Shown here: in pieces, positions 9,847 through 18,571 of the stretch
How positions within the stretch are numbered: position 1 is the stretch's first letter
How the letters are laid out: each line of letters starts with the position of its first letter
From: Candidatus Acidiflorens stordalenmirensis
Lineage (GTDB): Bacteria; Acidobacteriota; Terriglobia; Terriglobales; Acidobacteriaceae
NCBI GenBank assembly: GCA_003139995.1
Contig: PLIC01000110.1
Span: 1 to 64,000 of the forward strand
DNA: 64,000 bases
Reading direction: 5' to 3'
Made by a program: the position numbers and the translations under genes
The notes under the pieces: generated by a model
Told to the model about the DNA's origin: nothing
Databases searched by the model: none
Seen by the model: the letters and a program-made list of their open reading frames with translations, nothing else

Positions 9847-11235
9847 ATGAAACGTTATCCAGCCGTTCGCGCAATCGCTGTTCTCAGTATGCTCATATGC
9901 TCAGGATTGTTTCTGAGCTGTGGTGGAGGCAGCACACAACAACGGGGAGGAGGGGGAGCAGCTGCAAAACTCACGCAAATCACAATTACTCCCTCTAACC
10001 CGACCATTACGAAGGGTGCAAGCCAACAGCTCGCCGCTACGGGGACTTTTGATGATAAGACCCAGCAAGCCTTAGGCGCTTCGGTGACTTGGCAGACGAG
10101 CCAGTCAGCCGTTGCCACGGTCAACACTCAAGGCAACGTGACTGGTGTGGGCGTAGGCGTCGCACAAATATCTGCGGCCTATCAAGGGGTAACAGGCACA
10201 ACGTCGGTTACCGTCGCAGCACCCACATTGGTCAGTATCACGGTCAGTCCGAACCAGTCCTCTTTGCCTGTAGGTGAATCCGAGCAACTAACCGCGACCG
10301 GGAACTTTTCCGATGGAACTACTCAAAATCTGACTCAATCCGCGACGTGGAGTTCATCCGGGTCGGCAATCGCCAGTGTGAGCCCGGCCGCTGAGGCTGT
10401 TGCCAACGCAGTCGGAACGGCCACGATCAGCGCCACCGCCGGATCCGTGACCGGAACCGCGAGCCTGACGGTCACTCCCGCTGCGGTAACCGCCCTGAAC
10501 ATCACTCCGGCAACATTATCCATCGCCTTGGGGAGCAGCCATCAGCTCCAGGCCATCGCAACGTTGAGTGACGGAACAACGCAGGACATGACCGGAATCG
10601 CAGCGTGGAGTTCGACGCAGCCAACTATCGTCAGCGTGAGCAGCGGCGGACTGGCAATTGCTGAGCAGGTTGGCTCGACGACGATCACTGCAGAGGGCAG
10701 TGGCCTCACTGCGTCGGCTGATCTCACCGTGGTGCCACTCATCTCCGTGAATTACTTTGATCTTGCCAGCGCTCAAAAATCGGGTGCTGACGGCACCGTT
10801 CGGCTTACCAATCCGGGTCTTACGTCCGGAAGCCTGTGCGCAATGGTTTACGTATTCGACCAGAACCAGGAATTGAACGAGTGTTGTGGATGTACGGTAA
10901 CGGACAGCGGGTTGCGGAGCATGTCCTTGATCCTCGACCTCACGGCAAATCCTCTGACAGGGAAAAAACCTCAAACCGGTGTCATCAAGGTTGTGCCATC
11001 TGATCTTGGGCAGAATTCACTGTGTGATCCCGGCTCTTTAGCCCCGGCTGGAGTAATACTCGGATGGGGGAGTAATGTTCAAGTTCTTTCGAGCGGCACC
11101 TTCCAAGTTACGGAAACAAAGTTTGTAATGGCCCCGCTGAACGTCGGGGAAACCACAAACCTGGTCAATGAGTGCAACTTTATAGAGCAGTCCGCAAGCG
11201 GCCATGGCATCTGTTCCTGCGGAACCGGCGACTAA
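9847..11235 (+). CDS. Lipoprotein with Big2-type Ig-like domains and C-terminal 8-Cys (ECCGC) domain
   Basis: Lipobox LFLSCGGGS; Big2 units SITVSPNQSSLPVGESEQLTATGNFSDGTTQNLT..ATWSS; C-terminus CAMVYVFDQNQELNECCGC ... SGHGICSCGTGD. Confidence 0.85.
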   Translation: MKRYPAVRAIAVLSMLICSGLFLSCGGGSTQQRGGGGAAAKLTQITITPSNPTITKGASQQLAATGTFDDKTQQALGASVTWQTSQSAVATVNTQGNVTGVGVGVAQISAAYQGVTGTTSVTVAAPTLVSITVSPNQSSLPVGESEQLTATGNFSDGTTQNLTQSATWSSSGSAIASVSPAAEAVANAVGTATISATAGSVTGTASLTVTPAAVTALNITPATLSIALGSSHQLQAIATLSDGTTQDMTGIAAWSSTQPTIVSVSSGGLAIAEQVGSTTITAEGSGLTASADLTVVPLISVNYFDLASAQKSGADGTVRLTNPGLTSGSLCAMVYVFDQNQELNECCGCTVTDSGLRSMSLILDLTANPLTGKKPQTGVIKVVPSDLGQNSLCDPGSLAPAGVILGWGSNVQVLSSGTFQVTETKFVMAPLNVGETTNLVNECNFIEQSASGHGICSCGTGD

Positions 11236-11326
11236 AGGACACTCCTTAGCGCGTGACCATGGGAAAAAGAAATCGGGCGGCAAATCAGGTCGGGTCCCGG
11301 GCACGATGCCGGGACCTGCTCCCGAT

Positions 11327-14300
11327 TTACTGAGATACGACCAAAACGGTCGGACTGGTATTGGTTGGATCGATGTCGAGTCCGATGAATTGCGAATTCG
11401 ATACGATCCACAGAACGATGTTCTGCGGCGCAGGCGAAACGAGGCTTAGCTGGCCGCGGCCATTGTTCGGGCTTGTGGCGACGTCGTAGGTCCCGGCAAG
11501 TGACACACCCGAGCTTAGGCCGGAGGTCTGGCTCACGTCTTCAGTTCCAGTCACCGCACTGACGCCATCGAACGAGAGCACCCCGGTCGCTAGGGTCGAG
11601 TCAGAAAGAACCGCCAAGTCGGGCGCCAGCGCGAACGCTCCCAAAAGAGCGCCGTCCGTAAACGGTGGGGCGGCAAGTTGCGTCTGCAGCGCACCGAACC
11701 GGACCGACGCGCTCGTATCCATGAGGAGGGCTGTATTGCCCGCTATCACATAGGCAATCAGTGTAGTGGAGGTTTGGGTCTTGGCGTCGACCAGGTTCAG
11801 GTTGGTTCGCCCGGTCGGCAAAACATTGTAAGCTCCTGACAGCTCGCCGTTCGTGATCACACCCCCGCTGTTTTCGTCGAAGAGTGCCGTTGCCGTGTTG
11901 TGTCCATCGAACGTCATCTGACCGATCAAGGCATCGGCAAAGCCTTGTGTGACTCCCGTCATTCCAAAGATGGTCGGTCCCTGCAAAGTACTGGACGACA
12001 GGAGCGAACTTGATTGCTGGGATAGTTCTCCGCTCAGGATGGGAGACGGCGTGACGAAAGGATCTGTGGACACCACAAAGACGTCGCTCGAGGAGACCAC
12101 GTAGGCAGCAAGGTGCACGGTGTTGCTGGCAAATCCGGAGAGGAACAGCGCCGCAGTGCCCCGGCCGGTCGAGTCAATGCTGTAATTGCCGGGGAAATTG
12201 ATAAACGTTGGCAGTATGTTCCCGCCGTCGTTGACATCGAGCGCACTTCCTGAGATGGTGCCGGATCCGTCGAAGAACAAGGATCCCAGCACCCCTACGC
12301 GAGCGCTGGAGGACTCCGCTCCCGTTACACCGAGAACGTAGGCGCCATTCAAGGTGGTGCTTGAGAACTGCGAAACGGTTCGAGCTTTCAAAATGCCCGA
12401 GCCGCGCACACCGGAAGTATCGAATTCGATGAACCGGGCTGTCTGCCCGGTGGCGCCCAACGCGAAGGCGAAGGTCGAGGAACCCGAAGCAGTTGTGATC
12501 GTTAGGACTCCGCGGTTGTCAGGCGTCAGTGAATAGGTTCCGGTAAACGGAACGTCATTCACAGGTCCGGAGGTTCGGTTCACGTCTTCCAAGCCGTTGA
12601 CGAGGTTGCCATTGCCATCGGCGGTGAAGCTTCCTGCCGCTGTGTAAGGGCCGCTGGAATCGAACCCTCGGAACAAGAAGGCATAGGCCCCGTTCAGTTT
12701 GGCGGCATCCGCGGCAACAATGCTTACGGTCGTCGCACCCGACCGCTGGGGATCTGCCGCTGATACCGCCAAGATCTGAACGTTGGGGGGGGAAGGCATC
12801 GTGGCCGGAGCGCTGTAAATGCCGGCACCCGAGATGGTGCCGCAGCGCGCCGGAGTACAACCCGTGCCAGAGACTTTCCAGGTGACTGCCGTATTCGATG
12901 TGCCACTTACGTGGACGCTGAACTGGAACTGACGGCCAACCGTGACCACCGCATTTCCGGGAGTCACAACCACGTTCACCGCTGGAAGAATGGTAACGAC
13001 CGCGGAGGCACTCTTGGTCGAATCTGCTTGTGATGTGGCCGTCACCGCGATTGCCGATGGCGTGGGGACCGTCGCCGGCGCTGTATATAACCCGCTGCTG
13101 TCGACCGTGCCGCATGCCGAGCCGGCGCAGCCTGCCCCGGACACGCTCCAGCTCACCGCTCTGTTGGTCGTCCCAGTCACGGTAGCGGTGAATTGCTTGG
13201 TATCGCCTGCGAATACCTGTGCACTGGTTGGGGAAATCTTAACCACGACGGGCGTCACCACGGTGACCGTCGCAGTGCCGAACTTGGAGGGATCGGCCAG
13301 CGAAGTGGCAGTCACAATAATCGTGGGCGGTTTGGGCACTGCATTAGGTGCGGTATACAGACCGGCGCCGGTGATGGTTCCGCAGGCGGAGCCGGTGCAG
13401 TCCGCGCCCGCCAGACTCCAGGTCACGGCTGTGTTACTGGTGCCTGAAACCGTAGCTGTGAACTGTTGCTGAACTCCCTCGATGACCTGTGCAGTCGCTG
13501 GCGAAACCGACACGGTGACTAGGGGAACCACGGTCACGATGCCAGTCCCGGACTTGCTGGGATCCGCTTGCGATGTGGCGGTGACCGCAACGGTCGCAGG
13601 ATCCGGAATGCTAGCTGGAGCGGTGAACAGGCCGCCGCCCGTAATGGTTCCGCATGCAGTGCCCGCGCAACCAGGTCCGGACAGGCTCCACATGACTGTC
13701 TGGTTGGTTGTTCCGGTCACGGTCGCAGTGAACTGCCGCTGAGCCCCGGTCGCTACGTTCGCACTCGCGGGAGAGACGGTAACCGAAACCGCCGCCAGTA
13801 CAGTTACCGTGGCCGTGCCGGACTTGGATTTGTCCGCTTTTGATGTCGCGGTCACTGTCACCGTGGCGGGGCTGGGGACTGTAGATGGCGCTGTGTAAAG
13901 CCCTGCGGTCGTAATGGTTCCGCAGGCGGATCCGGTGCAGCCCGCGCCCGACAGACTCCAGGTCACGGCTGTGTTGCTGGTGCCTGAAACCGTAGCTGTG
14001 AACTGCTGTTGCGCTCCGGTGACGACTTTGGCGGTTGCGGGCGATACCGAAACCTTGACCGGAATGATAGTGACCGCTGCGGTCGCGGACTTGCTAGAAT
14101 CGGCTTGCGAGGTCGCGGTCACACTCACCGTGGATGGACTGGGCACCGTGGTGGGCGCTGTATACAGACCGGAACTGGAAAGCGTCCCGCAAGCCGATCC
14201 GCTGCATCCTGCTCCCGACAGGCTCCACGTGACAGCCGTGTTGTTGATCCCAGTCACGGTGGCGGTGAATTGCTGGTGACCGGCCGTGGGAACACTGGCG

Positions 14301-14947
14301 GAAGTCGGAGAAATTGTGATCGCCACCGCAGACTGAACAACCACCGTAGCGCTGGCGGACTTGGTCGGGTCGGCCTGAGAAGTGGCGACAACATTGACCT
14401 CCGCCGGGTTCGGCACTGCGCCAGGAGCGGTATACAGACCAGAGGACGTAATCGTTCCGCAGGCGGCGCCAGTGCATCCCGCGCCACTTACGCTCCATGT
14501 GACCGCCGTATCTGTGCTACCGGTAACCGACGCCGAGAACTGCTGCTGCGCACCAGTTTTCAGCTGCGCGGTGGTCGGGGTGATCTTGACCACAATCGGA
14601 GTATTGATCGAAATCGCTGCGGAACCGGTTACGCTTGCATCCGCCAGAGAAGTTGCGATTACGGTCACCTGATTCGGAATCGGGATGGTAGTCGGCGCGG
14701 TGTAAAGGCCAGATCCGCTGATGTGCCCGCAAGCGATCCCGACGCAACCCGGGCCGGACAGATTCCAGGCGACCACCTGATTTCCGGTACCGTTAACCTC
14801 CGCCGAGAACTGCTGCTGTGCGCCCGGATTGATGGCCACCGAAGGCGGGGAAACGGTCACCGTAATCGTGGCGGAAGCTGACGGCATGAGCCACAGCGAC
14901 GCGCCGAGAACGCTCAGGATGGCGAACAGTTTCCCTCCCCAACTCAT
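11327..14947 (-). CDS. Giant secreted protein with eight Ig-like repeats, paralogue of 1316..5095
   Basis: Signal peptide MSWGGKLFAILSVLGASLWLMPSASA; same repeat unit and C-terminal modules as 1316..5095. Confidence 0.88.
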   Translation of the reverse strand: MSWGGKLFAILSVLGASLWLMPSASATITVTVSPPSVAINPGAQQQFSAEVNGTGNQVVAWNLSGPGCVGIACGHISGSGLYTAPTTIPIPNQVTVIATSLADASVTGSAAISINTPIVVKITPTTAQLKTGAQQQFSASVTGSTDTAVTWSVSGAGCTGAACGTITSSGLYTAPGAVPNPAEVNVVATSQADPTKSASATVVVQSAVAITISPTSASVPTAGHQQFTATVTGINNTAVTWSLSGAGCSGSACGTLSSSGLYTAPTTVPSPSTVSVTATSQADSSKSATAAVTIIPVKVSVSPATAKVVTGAQQQFTATVSGTSNTAVTWSLSGAGCTGSACGTITTAGLYTAPSTVPSPATVTVTATSKADKSKSGTATVTVLAAVSVTVSPASANVATGAQRQFTATVTGTTNQTVMWSLSGPGCAGTACGTITGGGLFTAPASIPDPATVAVTATSQADPSKSGTGIVTVVPLVTVSVSPATAQVIEGVQQQFTATVSGTSNTAVTWSLAGADCTGSACGTITGAGLYTAPNAVPKPPTIIVTATSLADPSKFGTATVTVVTPVVVKISPTSAQVFAGDTKQFTATVTGTTNRAVSWSVSGAGCAGSACGTVDSSGLYTAPATVPTPSAIAVTATSQADSTKSASAVVTILPAVNVVVTPGNAVVTVGRQFQFSVHVSGTSNTAVTWKVSGTGCTPARCGTISGAGIYSAPATMPSPPNVQILAVSAADPQRSGATTVSIVAADAAKLNGAYAFLFRGFDSSGPYTAAGSFTADGNGNLVNGLEDVNRTSGPVNDVPFTGTYSLTPDNRGVLTITTASGSSTFAFALGATGQTARFIEFDTSGVRGSGILKARTVSQFSSTTLNGAYVLGVTGAESSSARVGVLGSLFFDGSGTISGSALDVNDGGNILPTFINFPGNYSIDSTGRGTAALFLSGFASNTVHLAAYVVSSSDVFVVSTDPFVTPSPILSGELSQQSSSLLSSSTLQGPTIFGMTGVTQGFADALIGQMTFDGHNTATALFDENSGGVITNGELSGAYNVLPTGRTNLNLVDAKTQTSTTLIAYVIAGNTALLMDTSASVRFGALQTQLAAPPFTDGALLGAFALAPDLAVLSDSTLATGVLSFDGVSAVTGTEDVSQTSGLSSGVSLAGTYDVATSPNNGRGQLSLVSPAPQNIVLWIVSNSQFIGLDIDPTNTSPTVLVVSQ

Positions 14948-15471
14948 GGCTCCCCCTAATCTGTGGCCCTACTCCGTTAGCCGCACCGGCAGCGCAGTTC
15001 TTCGGCTCGAGGACGCACATTCCCGCTGGAGAAGTGTAGCTTGCGTTGGAACGGTTTCAATTACCCACTCCTGCTACCCGGATTAAATTACTCCATACGG
15101 GTTCAACGAGAGGGGCTAGCTCCCGCCTGAATGCTGGCTATTGAGAGCGACCTCAGAGATTGGGAAGCAAGGCAGGGGGTTCCGGACCGCGGTTGCCGGC
15201 TCGCGCCGCACTCGGCGGCGCCGGCTGGATGCGAGCTCTCACCGAGGGGAACGCGCTTATAGACAGCAAGACTTGCACAATCGCGAGTGGGAAGAACAAA
15301 TGCATTGCAAGGAGGACCATCCGGGCGACGCGCAAGGACTTAACCGAACGATGGACAAGCGGGAGGTTGAGTAACCATGCGTCTTGGATCGGACATACGA
15401 TGAACGGCCATTTTTGCGGGCAAAAGGCGACCGTTCCCGCACGAGAAGGCTGCAGCGACGCTGAACCCGCT

Positions 15472-16827
15472 CTAATGAGCGGCGCAATTAACCGCATTTC
15501 CGCCGCTCACGCTGAACTGCATGGCCTTGAAATCCAGCGTGAAACTTGAAAATGAGTTGACCGCACTCTGGCCGACATTGCCGTAAAACTCGTCAGGTGC
15601 GCCAATCGGTTCAGTGAGAACCTGAATATCCCCTACTTTGGTGCATTCTTCCCCAAGTCTTGCCACAGCGTCACCGAGTATGTAGGCGGGAGAAACAAGA
15701 GTTCCTCCAACTCCTATGAGTTCCAGGTTAACAAGATTAGCAGGATCGAAATATTCCCTGGCTTCCCGATAGAACTTCGCGGACAATACCGTTCCCCCGG
15801 CGCCAGTGTCGAACGTGAACAGTTGATTTCCGTGTCCGAAATCAGCGGCGATCAAAGGGGTGAACTTCTCCAGAAAAAGACTGTTAGGACCCACTTGTTC
15901 GTCCGTCTGCACCTTACTGAAATTGACTCGTCCGTCTGGATAAAAAGTGATTCTGCCCAAAGCCGCAAGCACGGGAAGACCCAAACATCCTTCTATTTGA
16001 TAGCCAACATTCGGGAAACTCATATCCGATTCTTCGGCGACCACCACAGCAACATTGCGCAGTACCGCCTTGCCAAGCCGCAGCTCGGGAATGACGGCGG
16101 TGTGGACTGGCACTGAAAGACCTATCCCCTGTGCGGTTTCTTCCTCCGTTGAAAGTTCAAGTCCCATCTTGTCCGCGACCGAGCGGGTGATCACGGACAA
16201 ATTGGCTCCGCTATCGACAATCCAAGAACCAACATAGTTGCCGGCCGTAACTTCGACTTCGAACAATCCAAAAGCGTCGCGCTTACCGGGGACGGTGAAT
16301 GCCCGAGCGCCGGTGACCGTTTGGGGTGGTGCGCCGCTCAGCAAGGTCCATCGTGACGTTTCCCGGTCAGCATCACATTCGGAATCTTTACCTTGTTGTT
16401 TTGCAGCACGATTTGCCTCCGCATAGATCTTCGCGGCATCGGCGTAACGAAAGCTCTTTGCGTAGTCGTCAGCAAGAGTACACAAAGCAACTTCGCCGCG
16501 AAGCGGATTGCCAGCGAAGAGGGCAGGTAACACGGGTTCAAGGAAATGGATAGATCTCCGCACCTGATTTGTGCGGTTTGCCATCACACCCTCAAAGTAA
16601 GTCAGGCTCAAAAACGGCATGTCCGATGCGCTGGTTGCAAGAGCCTGTTCCAACTCGACGTACCGCTTTTGTTGCAACAATAGATCGAGATCCGCTGTGG
16701 AGTGCTGACTCTGCGTCTGCCCGTAAACAGCGGAGGAGGGCCACATCAATATCAATGGCGCGATGACCGCGAGCATCGCCCGAGACCAAGAGATGCTATT
16801 CCGAATGTATGACGATTGCTTTAGCAT
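15472..16827 (-). CDS. Retropepsin-like aspartyl protease family protein, two lobes
   Basis: IVDSGANLSVITRSVADKMG ... EGCLGLPVLAALGRITFYPDG ... FTFDTGAGGTVLSAKF; N-terminal hydrophobic segment and TPR-like region. Confidence 0.78.
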   Translation of the reverse strand: MLKQSSYIRNSISWSRAMLAVIAPLILMWPSSAVYGQTQSQHSTADLDLLLQQKRYVELEQALATSASDMPFLSLTYFEGVMANRTNQVRRSIHFLEPVLPALFAGNPLRGEVALCTLADDYAKSFRYADAAKIYAEANRAAKQQGKDSECDADRETSRWTLLSGAPPQTVTGARAFTVPGKRDAFGLFEVEVTAGNYVGSWIVDSGANLSVITRSVADKMGLELSTEEETAQGIGLSVPVHTAVIPELRLGKAVLRNVAVVVAEESDMSFPNVGYQIEGCLGLPVLAALGRITFYPDGRVNFSKVQTDEQVGPNSLFLEKFTPLIAADFGHGNQLFTFDTGAGGTVLSAKFYREAREYFDPANLVNLELIGVGGTLVSPAYILGDAVARLGEECTKVGDIQVLTEPIGAPDEFYGNVGQSAVNSFSSFTLDFKAMQFSVSGGNAVNCAAH

Positions 16828-16929
16828 TCATTCCATCAAAATATGACCAGCAGCGCGCGGCCGTCATTTGTCTGTCAAAGGAAACGTAAGTGTTTGCAAA
16901 TCCATGTTTGCCTTCTTACCCCCCAGCCA

Positions 16930-17058
16930 TTACTCGTGCCTCAACGCCGCGATCGGGTCGAGTCGCGCGGTACGCCTCGCGGGTAGATACCCGAAGATTA
17001 CACCGATTGCTCCCGAAAACGCAAACGCCATTACATTGATCCCGTTACATTGGTCTGA
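16930..17058 (-). pseudogene. 3' remnant of MacB/FtsX-type ABC transporter permease
   Basis: Reverse-strand reading gives [38 protein letters not shown], a typical MacB C-terminus; no upstream permease body. Confidence 0.75.
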
Positions 17059-17353
17059 GTATTAACCGGGATTTCCTTTTTGACCTCGAAAAAGGGCACG
17101 ATTCTACGCCCATCTCGCCTGTTCGCAACATTATGAAACGATTGTTCATCGGAGCACTCGGAGCGGTCTGCCATCCACACCGGCACGCCCGGAATCGCCC
17201 CATCTTGCGTCCGAAAGAGCTGGTTTTGCTTCTCACCCGTTGGGTCGAGGCCTCCGCAGAGTGCGTTTTGCGCTTACAACCGCATGAATACTGACCTTGA
17301 CCCGATCATCGACGACTTACAGGGTTTTCAACGAAAAAATGTAGGTCTATACG

Positions 17354-17845
17354 GTGGTTCCCGCTGCAACCCTCTTGCTGAAACTGACGGTAGACCCCGC
17401 CGAGGGCGGAATTGATTGGTCGGACTTAGAACAGATTGCCAAACTAAGAATTGTGGATTTGGCATCCAGAACAGGGACGTTGCTGACAGCGAGTGTCCAG
17501 AAAATAGTCGAGAATCACGTCAGGGCAAGAGCGGAGGAGGGTGAACCTCCCGATCTCAAAGGCGTTCATAAGATGTTTGTCGAGAAGGCTCTTTGGAGTC
17601 TTGATGTCGTTCCCTTTGCCATTGATCTTGCTGGCTCTGCCCTCGCACTCTATGGACCTAATGTCGAGTTCGGGGAAATAAATCTTTGGACGCTCCCAAT
17701 CAGAGGCGCAAAGAACAAGCTCGGCAGTCTGGAGGTTCTGAGGGGATGTGTAATTTTGACTCCTTATGAGCCGGGCGTGCATTGGCACGAGACTTGCTCA
17801 TTGAGATTAGCGGCAACTAAGGTCGGACAGAAGCACGCCGATTAA
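17354..17845 (+). pseudogene. Fragment of N6-adenine DNA methylase-like protein (motif I region)
   Basis: RIVDLASRTGTLLTASVQKIVENHVRARAEEG...FAIDLAGSALALYGPNVEFGEINLWTLPI resembles the motif I portion of N6_Mtase; no NPPY motif downstream. Confidence 0.55.
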
Positions 17846-17883
17846 GACTCTGGAACGAAAAATTCCCTTTTGAGGAGATTACG

Positions 17884-18405
17884 ATGTCAGTTTCGGGCAT
17901 TTCCAGCACCAGCCTCTACAACACGCAGAGCGTGCAGAACAGTATTCAGCAGTTTCAGCAAGCGTTTCAGCAACTCGGCAAGGATCTGCAGTCGGGAAAT
18001 CTTTCCGCGGCACAGTCGGATTTTGCGACCTTACAGCAGCTCCAGCCGCAGAATAGTTCGACTTCGTCGTCGCAGAGCAACAATCCCATTGCCCAGGCCT
18101 TCAGCCAGCTTTCGCAGGATCTCCAATCCGGCAATATTTCGGCCGCCCAGCAGGACTACGCGACAATTCAGCAGGCAATGCAGAGTCAAGGAGCGAAAGG
18201 GCACCATCATCATCACAGCAGCAACAGCGGAGCGAGTGAGATCAATCAGTTATTTGACCAGTTGGGGACGGCGCTGCAGTCTGGCGACCTCTCTTCCGCT
18301 CAAAGCGCATTCACTACATTGCAGCAGGCGTTCCAGCAACTTAACCAAAACAACGGACAAACGTCTTCACAGTCCAGTTCGAATAGCGTCTCGGTGACCG
18401 CCTAA
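17884..18405 (+). CDS. Gln/Ser-rich protein with three F..L...LQSGNLSAAQ repeats
   Basis: Repeats: FQQLGKDLQSGNLSAAQSDFATLQQ, FSQLSQDLQSGNISAAQQDYATIQQ, FDQLGTALQSGDLSSAQSAFTTLQQ; RBS-like gaggag. Confidence 0.8.
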   Translation: MSVSGISSTSLYNTQSVQNSIQQFQQAFQQLGKDLQSGNLSAAQSDFATLQQLQPQNSSTSSSQSNNPIAQAFSQLSQDLQSGNISAAQQDYATIQQAMQSQGAKGHHHHHSSNSGASEINQLFDQLGTALQSGDLSSAQSAFTTLQQAFQQLNQNNGQTSSQSSSNSVSVTA

Positions 18406-18571
18406 TCTGTAGGCAGATACCCGGCTCTGTCCACGGCTCTGCCGGAGGATACTCATATAGGTGATATATCTTCCACCTTGCCGCTCCGATGGAGAGCGCC
18501 CTTTTGCCGCTGTCCCAACGGTCCTTCAGACGAGAACACAAGGGGGTTCCGCGACGGTCTCATGGTCACAA

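Noticed and set aside
11327-14947. CRISPR-like periodic DNA repeats
   Set aside because: Periodicity is ~265-270 bp and coding (Ig-like domains), with no short conserved repeats separated by unique spacers.
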